A stretch of DNA of 64,000 nt from an uncultured Oscillospiraceae bacterium (GTDB lineage Bacteria; Bacillota; Clostridia; Oscillospirales; Oscillospiraceae), in assembly GCA_910587505.1 (NCBI GenBank), contig CAJULD010000002.1, positions 61,454 to 125,453 of the forward strand, in the 5' to 3' direction. The notes under the pieces are model-generated. The model saw nothing but the letters and a program-made list of their open reading frames with translations, was not told the DNA's origin and did not search any database. Positions 1 through 7,749 of the stretch are shown here, one piece after another. A program made the position numbers and the translations under genes. The first letter of the stretch is position 1, and every line of letters begins with the position of its first letter.

Positions 1-627
1 ATGGACCGGCAGGAGCTTCTCCATATTCTGCGCGCCGCGGAAGCCGGCGGCATTACTCCCGTCGTCCGGGTAAAAGAAAACGATCAGGTGGAAATCCTTC
101 AGAATCTGGATTTCGGATACGCCGGCATCCAGGCGCCAAACGTCGATACCGCAGAGCAGGCTGCCGCGCTGGTGCGCAGCGTAAAGTATACCCCCCTTGG
201 GAATCGCGGCCTGTCTCCCAGCGTCCGCGCCTGCCGCTATGGGGTGATGCCGGTCCGTGAATATACGGAAACGGCCAATCGGGAAACGCTGGTTGTTTCC
301 CACTGCGAGACGCTGGAGTGTGTAAACAATCTGGATGCCATTTTGCAGGTGGATGGAATCGATGTGATTTTTATCGGGCCCATGGACCTTTCCCAGTCCC
401 TCGGCATGCCGGGCGAGACAGGTTCCCGTGAAGTTCGGGAGTGCATCGCCGCCATCAGCAAAAAGGTTCTTGACAGCGGCAGGATTCTGGGCACTACGGC
501 GGCCACGCCGGAAGCGGCAAAAAATCTCATTGCCCAGGGGGTGCAGTATATTCTGCTGGGCAGCGACCAGTCCATGATGTATAAATGGGGGAAAAGCGCT
601 GTGGACGTCATTCGGGGGGATACGTGA
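1..627 (+). CDS. HpcH/HpaI-type class II aldolase, 5' end missing
   Basis: This is the last 208 residues of a pyruvate-type class II aldolase (2-keto-3-deoxy sugar acid or 4-hydroxy-2-oxo-acid aldolase family). These enzymes split a 2-keto-3-deoxy acid into pyruvate and an aldehyde using a divalent metal. The family signature FIGPMDLSQSLG is present at about residues 125-136, and PVVRVKEND near the start matches the second beta strand of the barrel. Full-length members are about 250 residues, so some 45-50 residues including the metal-binding Glu of the N-terminal half lie upstream of the window. The ATG at base 1 is therefore probably internal. The stop overlaps the next start (TGATG), showing translational coupling with a 2-hydroxyacid dehydrogenase, which suggests degradation of a sugar acid. 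The substrate cannot be read from the sequence. Confidence 0.88.
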   Translation: MDRQELLHILRAAEAGGITPVVRVKENDQVEILQNLDFGYAGIQAPNVDTAEQAAALVRSVKYTPLGNRGLSPSVRACRYGVMPVREYTETANRETLVVSHCETLECVNNLDAILQVDGIDVIFIGPMDLSQSLGMPGETGSREVRECIAAISKKVLDSGRILGTTAATPEAAKNLIAQGVQYILLGSDQSMMYKWGKSAVDVIRGDT

Positions 628-1562
628 TGCAGGTCTATCTGACGGAAAAAATCCATGACGCGGCGCTGGCGTTTTTGCGGGAGCATTTCCACGTATCCTG
701 CGGATATCTCCTGAGCGAAGACGGCCGTAAGGCCGCCATGGCCGAAAGCGACGGCCTTCTGGTCCGTTCCGCGCAGGTGAGCGCGGCAGTGATGGAGGGC
801 ATGCCGAAGCTGAAGGTTATCGCAAAGCACGGCATCGGGGTGGACAATATCGATGTGGAGGCCGCCTCCCGCCGGAACATCCGGGTCGTCAATGCGCCTC
901 TGGCCAATATCAACGCCGTGGCGGAGCACACGCTGGCGCTTCTCCTTGCCGCCGCAAAGAATCTGTGCTGTCTGGACCGGCGCGTCCGGGAGGGCGGCTT
1001 TGCAAGCCGCAATCTATATCTGAATACGGAGCTGGCCGGCCGGACGGTTGGGCTGGTGGGATTTGGAAAAATTGCGCGTCTGGTTGCCAAAAAGCTCCCG
1101 GCGCTGGATATGACCGTTCTGACCAGCGATCCGTACTGCGACCTGCACGAGGCGAAAAGGCTGAATACGCGGTGCGTCGGTCTGGAGGAGCTGCTGTCCG
1201 AAAGTGATTTTGTCTCCCTGCACACCCCGCTTATGCCTGCAACGCGGGCTATGGTCAACGCGGATTTCCTGAAAAAGATGAAGCCGTCCGCCGTTCTCAT
1301 AAACGCGTCGCGGGGCGGCGTAGTGGATGAGCCCGCGCTGATTTGCGCCCTGCGGGAAAAAACCATCGCGGGAGCTGCGCTGGACGTCTTTGACCCGGAG
1401 CCGCCGGAAGCCGGCAACCCGCTGTTCTCCATGGAACAGGTGGTGCTCTCCCCCCATAATGCGGCGCTGACCGACCGGGCCATGCTGGCGATGTCCATGG
1501 ACAGCGCCTCTGGCATCTGCGACGTCCTGGAGGGCAGGGCCCCTGAGTTTCCCGTAAATTGA
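627..1562 (+). CDS. D-isomer-specific 2-hydroxyacid dehydrogenase
   Basis: NAD-dependent dehydrogenase of the phosphoglycerate dehydrogenase / glyoxylate reductase family, 311 residues, close to the usual 310-330 for members without an ACT domain. The Rossmann motif VGLVGFGKIA lies near residue 135. The catalytic Arg (NASRGGVVDE), Glu (FDPEPPE) and His (LSPHNAALT) are all visible in order, so the enzyme should be active. I place the start at the ATG overlapping the aldolase stop (TGATG). An upstream in-frame ATG at 585 lies inside the aldolase gene and would add 14 non-conserved residues. It probably oxidises or reduces a 2-hydroxy/2-keto acid intermediate in the same pathway as the aldolase. 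True serA is less likely because there is no ACT domain and no serine gene nearby. Confidence 0.9.
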   Translation: MQVYLTEKIHDAALAFLREHFHVSCGYLLSEDGRKAAMAESDGLLVRSAQVSAAVMEGMPKLKVIAKHGIGVDNIDVEAASRRNIRVVNAPLANINAVAEHTLALLLAAAKNLCCLDRRVREGGFASRNLYLNTELAGRTVGLVGFGKIARLVAKKLPALDMTVLTSDPYCDLHEAKRLNTRCVGLEELLSESDFVSLHTPLMPATRAMVNADFLKKMKPSAVLINASRGGVVDEPALICALREKTIAGAALDVFDPEPPEAGNPLFSMEQVVLSPHNAALTDRAMLAMSMDSASGICDVLEGRAPEFPVN

Positions 1563-1584
1563 ACGCAGAACAGGAGTGAAAAAC

Positions 1585-2436
1585 ATGTCGTTTACAAGTG
1601 TCTACCACTTTCAGAATCTGAAGGGGTATGAAAGCGTGATTTCCAAAGCAAACTCCGCGATGAAATACATGGGCTTTTCCAGAATTCTTCTGGAGCCGGG
1701 CCAGACGGTTTCGTTGCAGCCTCAGGATGAGGAGCTTGCCATCGTTCTCCAGAGCGGCGACTTCACCGTATCCGCCGATTACCAGGGCAAAACCGTAATC
1801 GATCATATGCGCGGGACGCGGCGCAGCCCCTTTGACGATCTCCCCACCGCCGTCTATCTGCCGCCCGCGGCCGCCGCCGTGATATCCAGCGAGGGCGGAA
1901 TGGAGGCGCGTGTTTTTACCGCGCCCTGCAGGGAAGGAAACGCCCCCTTCTTCTGTCCCCCCGGGCAGGTCGAGGAGGGACAGCCCGGAACCCATATCTA
2001 TAAGCGCAGGTACCGCTTTATCTTTGGCGCGCCCGGAAAACACAACGATGGCATTACAAAAAAGCTGATCGTGGGGGAATCCGTTTCCGTTCCCGGCGGC
2101 TGGATCGGATTCCCCGCCCATCGCCACGACTATGTGACGGAAAAGGAGTGCGTCCTGGACGAGATCTTCTCCTATCAGCTTCGTTCCGCATCCGGCGGCG
2201 GCTGCGTCATGCAGTGCGGATATGATCTCTCCCTCCAGCAGGAAAAGCTCTGGGACGAGGTCAACGTCATTGAAAGCAATCATACCGCCATTGCCCTCCC
2301 CACCGGATTTCACACAACGATCGCCTACCCCGGAACGGAGGCCTACCTTCTCTGGGGACTGGCCGGGCCAGGGAAGAAGGAATATCGCGTTCAATTTGAT
2401 GAGCGGCACGCCTGGCTTGAGGACTGCCTGTACTGA
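1585..2436 (+). CDS. IolB/KduI-like 5-deoxy-glucuronate isomerase family protein
   Basis: Double-cupin isomerase of the IolB family, 283 residues (IolB is about 270). IolB converts 5-deoxy-D-glucuronate to 2-deoxy-5-keto-D-gluconate in myo-inositol breakdown; the related KduI acts on uronates. The C-terminal cupin shows family features: KLIVGESVSVPGGW, then FPAHRHD (metal-binding His pair), a Glu-rich EIFSYQ strand and GFHTTIAYPGTEAYLLWGLAG. AGGAG at 1572 sits 8 bases before the ATG at 1585, so I prefer this start to the GTG at 1576. The remaining iol genes (iolC, D, E, G, J) are absent from this stretch, so it may act on a different deoxy-uronate. Direct coupling (TGATG) to the next gene supports a shared pathway. 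Confidence 0.8.
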   Translation: MSFTSVYHFQNLKGYESVISKANSAMKYMGFSRILLEPGQTVSLQPQDEELAIVLQSGDFTVSADYQGKTVIDHMRGTRRSPFDDLPTAVYLPPAAAAVISSEGGMEARVFTAPCREGNAPFFCPPGQVEEGQPGTHIYKRRYRFIFGAPGKHNDGITKKLIVGESVSVPGGWIGFPAHRHDYVTEKECVLDEIFSYQLRSASGGGCVMQCGYDLSLQQEKLWDEVNVIESNHTAIALPTGFHTTIAYPGTEAYLLWGLAGPGKKEYRVQFDERHAWLEDCLY

Positions 2437-3218
2437 TGGAAGGGCGGATGGATACCCGGCTTTTTGACGTTCCGGTCCCACGGGGAGAAGCCGCCGTCTG
2501 CTGGCTTGGTCAGGCGGGCTTCTGGGTCAGGGATGAAGAGGGAACCGTATTTGTGATCGACCCCTATCTTTCCGACTGCGGCCGGCGCATCCGGGGATTC
2601 AAGCGCCTGAGCGCTCAGCTGTTCACCGTGGATGCCCTGCGGCCGGATTACTATTGCATTACGCATACGCACTTCGATCACTTTGACTTTGATAGCGTGC
2701 CGCTTGCGCTTGCGTCCACGCAGTGCCGCTTTGCGGGACCGGCCAGCTGTCAGGCCGAGCTGGAGAAGCTTGGCGTCCCTGCGGCGCGGCGGACGCTGCT
2801 GTCCGCCGGAGATTCCGATCATTACCGCAGGCTTCGGATTGAAGCCGTCCTGGCCGACCACGGCGCCATGGCGCCGGATGCGATTGGCGTACTGCTGTAT
2901 GTGGGACGGCATGTGATCTATTTCTCCGGCGACACGGCGTACCATCCGGAATGGAACCGCCGCCTGCGGGAAAAAAATCCCGACATCGGGTGCCTGTCCA
3001 TGAACGGCGCGTTTGGAAACATGGATGCGCAGCAGGCAGCGCGCACGGCGGCGGAGCTTGGACTTCAGACGGCGATTCCGTGCCATTTCTGGACCTTTGC
3101 CGAGCACGGCGGCGATCCCTTCGCCTTTACAGAGCGCCTGCACTGTGAAGTCCCTGCGTGCAGGCCGCTGCTGATGCGGCAGGGGGAGGTCTGGGTAACA
3201 GGAGGTAGAGGAGAATGA
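2436..3218 (+). CDS. UlaG-like metallo-beta-lactamase-fold hydrolase
   Basis: Metal-dependent hydrolase of the MBL fold, 260 residues. It starts CWLGQAGFWV, which is typical of the L-ascorbate-6-phosphate lactonase (UlaG)/YfiT-like group, and carries the metal motif THTHFDHFD at about residues 72-80. Further metal ligands are a later ADHGAMAPD segment, FSGDTAYH and the C-terminal PCHFWTF. UlaG opens the lactone ring of L-ascorbate-6-phosphate; whether this protein uses that lactone is unknown, but a sugar-lactone hydrolase would fit a sugar-acid operon. The first ATG overlaps the upstream stop (TGATG). A second ATG at 2448 has a better-placed GGAAGG and is an equally possible start. The 3' end overlaps the next gene by 4 bases (ATGA). 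Confidence 0.82.
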   Translation: MEGRMDTRLFDVPVPRGEAAVCWLGQAGFWVRDEEGTVFVIDPYLSDCGRRIRGFKRLSAQLFTVDALRPDYYCITHTHFDHFDFDSVPLALASTQCRFAGPASCQAELEKLGVPAARRTLLSAGDSDHYRRLRIEAVLADHGAMAPDAIGVLLYVGRHVIYFSGDTAYHPEWNRRLREKNPDIGCLSMNGAFGNMDAQQAARTAAELGLQTAIPCHFWTFAEHGGDPFAFTERLHCEVPACRPLLMRQGEVWVTGGRGE

Positions 3219-4255
3219 AAGCTGCCAGATTTATGGGCGTTGAGCAGATTGAGGTGGGGGAGATTCCCACTCCGGCGCCGAAAGACGACGAGGTCCTTGC
3301 GGAGATCGCGTATGCGGGCTATTGTGGGACGGACACGGATCTGCTGGACGGAAGCATGGTCCATATCCGCAACGGGTTTACCAGATACCCCCTTGTTCCG
3401 GGGCATGAGTGGTCCGGCACCGTCGTTGCCGTTGGAAAAAACGTCCGGCGCTTTGCCGTGGGAGACCGCGTAACAGCCGACGTCAGTCTGGGCTGCGGCT
3501 GTTGTGACTATTGCCATCACGGCAGGTACAATCTCTGCCCGGACCGGGAGGTCATTGGCTCCTATCGGAACCGCCAGGGCGCGTTCGCCGGGTATATTGC
3601 GGTTCCGGAGCGCCACACGTACAGAATTCCCGACGAGGTCAGTCTGGAGGAGGCGGCCCTTGCCGAACCGGCGGCGACGGCGGCTTATGCGGTGCGCCGT
3701 TCCCATATTCAAATGGGGGACCGGGTGCTGGTAATTGGCGATGGTCCGATCGGCCAGCTGGCCGCCCAGCTCGCGCGGATCGAGGGCGCGGCACGGGTGA
3801 TCGTCGCGGGCAGCTGGGATGAGAAGCTCTCCATCGCAAGACAATGTGGCGCGGACGCGTCAATCAACTACCACAGAAGCGACGTTGCAGCGGAAGCGGT
3901 CGCGCTGACGGACGGGGAGGGGCCGGATGTCATTATCGAGTCCTCCGGAAATCAGGCGGCGCTTGCGCAGGCCGTGAAGGCGCTGAAGCCCGGCGGGACG
4001 CTCTCCCTCATCAGCTGGTACCGCGACGCCGAGATTCCTCTGCCGGTCAATGCGATGATAACCAGGGATTGCACCGTCGTCTGTTCGCTGGCCAGCCCGA
4101 ATTCCTTCCTTCCGGTTCTGAAATATATGGCGGCGGGCAAACTGAAGGTAAAGCCGCTGATTACGCACGTCAGACCGCTGGAGGAATTAAAAGAGGTTGT
4201 GGACCTGATTCGGGCAAAAAAGGAAATGCGGATCAAAATTCTGCTGAAGCCCTGA
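3215..4255 (+). CDS. Zinc-dependent alcohol/polyol dehydrogenase (MDR family)
   Basis: Medium-chain dehydrogenase of 346 residues, like sorbitol, threonine or galactitol-1-phosphate dehydrogenases. Catalytic zinc ligands are the Cys in YCGTD and GHEWSG. The structural zinc loop shows four cysteines in CGCCDYC...NLC. The NAD-binding motif VIGDGPIGQLAAQLA lies near residue 172. It overlaps the upstream lactonase-like gene by 4 bases with a strong GGAGG site inside the previous gene, so the genes are co-translated. The probable role is oxidation of a secondary hydroxyl of the pathway substrate or intermediate, in the cytoplasm. The substrate cannot be assigned. The 59-base gap to the next gene has no terminator. 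Confidence 0.9.
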   Translation: MKAARFMGVEQIEVGEIPTPAPKDDEVLAEIAYAGYCGTDTDLLDGSMVHIRNGFTRYPLVPGHEWSGTVVAVGKNVRRFAVGDRVTADVSLGCGCCDYCHHGRYNLCPDREVIGSYRNRQGAFAGYIAVPERHTYRIPDEVSLEEAALAEPAATAAYAVRRSHIQMGDRVLVIGDGPIGQLAAQLARIEGAARVIVAGSWDEKLSIARQCGADASINYHRSDVAAEAVALTDGEGPDVIIESSGNQAALAQAVKALKPGGTLSLISWYRDAEIPLPVNAMITRDCTVVCSLASPNSFLPVLKYMAAGKLKVKPLITHVRPLEELKEVVDLIRAKKEMRIKILLKP

Positions 4256-4314
4256 AGCGGCGCTGCGTTTCGCCTGAAGTAAGGACGGCAGCGGCGGATT
4301 GGAGAAAAAAGGAT

Positions 4315-5403
4315 ATGAAAAGTAATTCGTTTCAGACCCTGAAGGAACGTACCTTCGCAAGGCTTGCCCAAAGTATACAGGGACTCCCGTCTGACCATCA
4401 CTCTGTGTTTCACTACTACACGTACCCCTTTTATCACAACGTGACCGGCGTTGATCTGAAGCGGTACTATCAGGACCCCAGGCTGATGATGGAAACTCAG
4501 CTGTCGGTCATGGAAAAGCTGGAGGGCTGTGGGAGCCTCCAGCCGGACGTTGGCTCCGTTGCGGAGAGCAGCGCCCTGGGCGGAGCTGTGCGATTTGACC
4601 CCAACGGCTTTATCTCGGTCCATGAGACCGGGATCGAATCGGAGGCGGACCTGGCCGCCATGAAGCCGGGCGACCCGGAGGCAGACAATTATATGCGGAC
4701 GGCCCTGGACGCGCTGCAATATATGCTGGAAAACGCACCGGACGGCGTGAAGGTCAATCCGCCGATCTGCATGGGCCCGTTTACAATCGGCGCGCAGCTG
4801 CGCGGCATCAGCGACTTCTGTATGGATACGCTGGAAGATCCCGATTTTGTATCCGCGCTGCTGGAGCTGACGGTTGAAACGTGCATCAACTATATTGCAG
4901 CCGCCGAAAAGCGCTTCCGTGCGCCGCTGCACCATGTCATGATCTGCGACGACATATCGGCTTTCATGAGCGAGCCCGCTTTCCGCGCCTGGGTCATGCC
5001 CACTTACGCGGCCATTATGAAACGGTTTCCCCAAACGCAGTTCTGGCTGCACAACGACGCAAAGGCGTTTCATCTGGCGGAAGCCATCTCCGAGTCCGGT
5101 TTCTCCGGCTGGCAGTATGCGCCCGATATCCCTGCCCAGGCGCTTCTTGAGAAAACCGGGGGGCGGCTGTCTCTCTTTGGCGGGCTGAATCCTGTGGAAT
5201 TGCAGAATCTCTCTCCGGAGCAGGTTTATGCCGCGTCCATGGATAGGCTCCGCTCCTTTGAGGGGAATACGCGCTGCGTTCTCGGCGTGGGCGGCTCTGT
5301 GAACCAGATCCCTGTCGCCAACCTGCTGGCCATGCTCCGCGCCGCAGATGATTATGTCATCCCGGCGGAGAGCCGCCGTCCGGCTTCTCCGCGCACACGC
5401 TGA
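4315..5403 (+). CDS. Uroporphyrinogen decarboxylase (URO-D) family protein
   Basis: A 362-residue protein of the URO-D / cobalamin-dependent methyltransferase (MtaA, CmuA-like) fold. The recognisable block is PPICMGPFTIGAQLRG followed by CMDTLEDPDF and, later, HNDAKAFHLAEAISESGFSGWQY, the region that in this family forms the barrel bottom. True HemE carries an N-terminal arginine-rich active site (typically PxWxMRQAGR), which is absent here. Haem synthesis is therefore unlikely, and this is one of the many paralogues found in catabolic operons of anaerobes. The start is the ATG at 4315, with GGAG ten bases upstream; longer in-frame readings run into the dehydrogenase gene and are shadows. No corrinoid protein is nearby, so a methyl-transfer role is speculative. 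Confidence 0.8.
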   Translation: MKSNSFQTLKERTFARLAQSIQGLPSDHHSVFHYYTYPFYHNVTGVDLKRYYQDPRLMMETQLSVMEKLEGCGSLQPDVGSVAESSALGGAVRFDPNGFISVHETGIESEADLAAMKPGDPEADNYMRTALDALQYMLENAPDGVKVNPPICMGPFTIGAQLRGISDFCMDTLEDPDFVSALLELTVETCINYIAAAEKRFRAPLHHVMICDDISAFMSEPAFRAWVMPTYAAIMKRFPQTQFWLHNDAKAFHLAEAISESGFSGWQYAPDIPAQALLEKTGGRLSLFGGLNPVELQNLSPEQVYAASMDRLRSFEGNTRCVLGVGGSVNQIPVANLLAMLRAADDYVIPAESRRPASPRTR

Positions 5404-5438
5404 AAGTCAAATTATTAATAAAAAAGGAGAAATTCACC

Positions 5439-6365
5439 ATGTCTGAAATGAAAAAGCAAACGCAGTTCAAGCTGAACAGGAGAGATTCCGTCTGGTTCCA
5501 GGACAATACCGCCCCCGTCAATATCGCCTACGCAAAAGAAGTCTGTGACGTGGCCATCCTTCCGATCGGCGCCATTGAGCAGCACGGCCCCCACTGTCCC
5601 AACGGCATGGACAGCTTCAATGCCATTGGACTGGCGGAGAAGATCGCGGAGAGATCCGGCGCAACCGCCCTCCCCTGCCCCATGTATGGCGGTCACCCCT
5701 ATATGCACATGGGCATGCCCTGCACCATTGCGCTGAATTATGAGACCAATATTGCGCTGATCCATGACATTATCGCCGGCGCGGCCAACGTTGGCTACAA
5801 TAAGTTCATCATCCTCTCCGCTCACGGCGCGGACAGCAGCTTTATCACCGCAGTACATAAGCTCGGGATGGAGGGCTTCTTCACGCTCAGTTCCACCTGG
5901 TACGACTTCCTGCGGGATGACAGGAATGTCCTGGAGGACTATATGTGGCATGCGGATGAGGCGGAATCCTCCATGGGCCTGTCCCTGTACGGCGACAGGA
6001 TGCACATGGAGCTGGCCATTGACGGCGGCGGGACAAAGCTTGTAGACGGGAAATGGAAAATGGCTCCCGGCGAGGCGTCGCACCGGTGGCAGATGTATCA
6101 TTTTGCCGGCACCTTTGCGCTGATGGAAAAGGACGATCTGGATTTCGGCGTGATTGGCAACCCGACCAAAGCGACAAAGGAAAAGGGCGACGCCCTGGTT
6201 GAGCGTGTTGTAGAGGGCTATACGGCGCTCATCAGGGATCTGATGGACAGCTTCCCGGTGGGCATCAATCCCCTGGGCTTCCGTAATCCGCTGGGCTTTA
6301 ACGGCTGCGCCGGGATCCGGTATGATAAGGATCATGACAGCCGCGGCCACCTGATTCAGAGGTGA
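5439..6365 (+). CDS. Creatininase-family amidohydrolase
   Basis: A 308-residue member of the creatininase / MftE / FAPy-deformylase family. The signature PIGAIEQHGPHCP lies near residue 48 and supplies metal ligands Glu and His. The following GMDS, SAHGADS and EAESSMGLSL blocks match the remaining metal-site positions (Asp, His, Glu). AAGGAG precedes the ATG by 8 bases. It closes the catabolic operon; the next gene has its own promoter. Family members hydrolyse cyclic or linear amides, and some act on sugar lactams or dehydrated sugars. In this setting it may open a ring or remove an amide from a modified sugar, but the substrate is not predictable. Confidence 0.85.
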   Translation: MSEMKKQTQFKLNRRDSVWFQDNTAPVNIAYAKEVCDVAILPIGAIEQHGPHCPNGMDSFNAIGLAEKIAERSGATALPCPMYGGHPYMHMGMPCTIALNYETNIALIHDIIAGAANVGYNKFIILSAHGADSSFITAVHKLGMEGFFTLSSTWYDFLRDDRNVLEDYMWHADEAESSMGLSLYGDRMHMELAIDGGGTKLVDGKWKMAPGEASHRWQMYHFAGTFALMEKDDLDFGVIGNPTKATKEKGDALVERVVEGYTALIRDLMDSFPVGINPLGFRNPLGFNGCAGIRYDKDHDSRGHLIQR

Positions 6366-6380
6366 TTCTGCCCTGCGCAG

Positions 6381-6417
6381 GCGGCTCCTCGCGTGCCGCC
6401 TGCATATGAGGAGCCGC
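6381..6417 (+). other. Inverted repeat after the catabolic operon
   Basis: A perfect 10-bp stem (GCGGCTCCTC at 6381-6390 pairing with 6408-6417) with a 17-base loop follows the creatininase gene. No T-run follows, so it is a weak terminator at best; it could stabilise the 3' end of the operon mRNA. The remaining bases to 6520 show nothing else. Confidence 0.5.
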
Positions 6418-6524
6418 AGCCGCCCGCAGGTATGCGTCCTTCGCTGGCGGCAGGTGTCTGCTGAAGCGGTGTAATACACAAAACTGCATGGTGATTCCTG
6501 GTAAAGATGACGGATTTACTCCTG

Positions 6525-6558
6525 TTGACGAACCGTGATTTGTATGATATAGTATAAT
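6525..6558 (+). promoter_or_regulatory. Sigma-A promoter of the sugar ABC/glycosidase locus
   Basis: TTGACG at 6525-6530, then 17 bases, then TATAGT at 6548-6553. An overlapping TATAAT at 6553-6558 has a 22-base spacer and is less likely. Transcription would start near 6560, about 130 bases before the first permease gene. Confidence 0.7.
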
Positions 6559-6580
6559 CAGTAAAAGTTCTGAACAGATA

Positions 6581-6676
6581 ATGACAACGATTGCACGGAC
6601 CGGGTCAATTCCCGTTGTGAGCGAGGGACATGTACCAAAAATGACAACGATAGCATGCGGGCGCCATGTACCAAAA
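6581..6676 (+). promoter_or_regulatory. Tandem LacI/cre-like sites within a direct repeat
   Basis: Two near-identical 14-mers, TGACAACGATTGCA (6582-6595) and TGACAACGATAGCA (6642-6655), lie 60 bases apart just downstream of the promoter. Each is followed by the same CATGTACCAAAA (6629-6640 and 6665-6676). The 14-mers have the central CG and partly symmetric arms of LacI/GalR-family operators and differ from the CcpA cre consensus at two positions. In this location a bound repressor would block transcript elongation, giving catabolite or substrate control of the locus. An in-frame reading through the repeat into the permease exists but is not needed, because a better start lies at 6692. Confidence 0.5.
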
Positions 6677-6691
6677 GATAGGAGGAAGCAA

Positions 6692-7654
6692 GTGGCTATG
6701 GCATTGAGAAAAAAACAGAATCGTGATGCTGCTGCGGTAGTATTACAGAAAAAGCCTCTGTGGAAAAGGATCGTGGAATATAGATATTTTTACCTGATGT
6801 TTCTGCCTGTCTTCATCTGGTATATTATGTTCCAGTATGCGCCGATTTATGGGATCATCATGGCGTTCCAGGATTTTTCCTACGCGAAGGGCTTCAGTGA
6901 CAGCGCCTGGGTGGGATTTAAACACTTTGCCGCGCTGTTCCGCGATGAGTATTTTCTGCGGGCATTCCGCAACACGATTATCATCGCCCTGTGCAGGGTA
7001 GGATTCTGCTGTACGTTTGAATTACTGATCGCCCTGCTGCTCAACGAGGTGCGCGCCCGGCTGTTCCGAAAAACAGTGCAGACGGTCCTGTATATTCCTC
7101 ATTTTTTATCCTGGGTCATTGTTGCATCGGTCTTTCTGACGCTTCTCAGTCCGGAGCGCGGCGTATTAAAGCCGCTGTTTGAAATGTTCGGCAAGCCGGC
7201 CCCGGCCCTGCTCATGGACCCCGATCTGTTCCGCCCATTGCTGATTCTGACCGCGATGTGGAAGGAAGCGGGATTTGGCACGATTATGTATATTGCGGCC
7301 ATTTCGGGAATTGACCCGACGCTGTACGAGGCCGCAAGGATCGACGGGGCCGGCCGCTGGCAGCAGCTTTGGCATGTAACCATCCCCGGCATCAAGTCTA
7401 CGATCGTCGTCCTTTTGATTCTCAATCTCGGACAGTGCCTCAAGTGGGGCTTTGACCAGGTCTACAACCTGTATAACCGCCTCGTATTCGATACGGGCGA
7501 CATTGTAGATACCTTCATTGTCCGAACGGCCATGGCGGACAGCCGGTTCAGCTATGCGGCAGCGGCGGGACTTGTCATGTCGCTGATGTGCATGACAATT
7601 CTGCTGATTGCCAATAAGGTCATGAAAAAGGTGACCGGCCATTCCATCTACTGA
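6692..7654 (+). CDS. ABC sugar permease, LplB/YtcP type
   Basis: A 320-residue inner-membrane permease of the polysaccharide/oligosaccharide uptake ABC family (LplB-like). It has about six membrane segments, the first around YFYLMFLPVFIWYIMFQYAP, and the EAA loop EAARIDGAGRWQQLWHVTIPG that docks the ATPase. GGAGG at 6681-6685 lies 6 bases from a GTG at 6692; an ATG at 6698 is the alternative start. It pairs with the second permease downstream and the binding lipoprotein after that. As usual for this family, no ATPase gene is adjacent, and a shared MsmX-type ATPase elsewhere in the genome is expected. The nearby glycosidases suggest import of an oligosaccharide. Confidence 0.92.
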   Translation: MAMALRKKQNRDAAAVVLQKKPLWKRIVEYRYFYLMFLPVFIWYIMFQYAPIYGIIMAFQDFSYAKGFSDSAWVGFKHFAALFRDEYFLRAFRNTIIIALCRVGFCCTFELLIALLLNEVRARLFRKTVQTVLYIPHFLSWVIVASVFLTLLSPERGVLKPLFEMFGKPAPALLMDPDLFRPLLILTAMWKEAGFGTIMYIAAISGIDPTLYEAARIDGAGRWQQLWHVTIPGIKSTIVVLLILNLGQCLKWGFDQVYNLYNRLVFDTGDIVDTFIVRTAMADSRFSYAAAAGLVMSLMCMTILLIANKVMKKVTGHSIY

Positions 7655-7749
7655 GGCGCTGCGGCGGGGTTTCCCCCTGCGGCCAGGGACAGTCTCTGGA
7701 GAGGGACTATAAAAACTACTACTTTTACAAGAATGCGGGGCGACGGTCT

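Noticed and set aside
3844..4314. N-terminal extension of the URO-D-like protein
   Set aside because: It overlaps the alcohol dehydrogenase in another frame and has no ribosome site; the ATG at 4315 matches the family start.
6581..6691. Longer N-terminus for the first permease reading through the direct repeat
   Set aside because: The repeat looks regulatory, and GGAGG is placed for the GTG at 6692.
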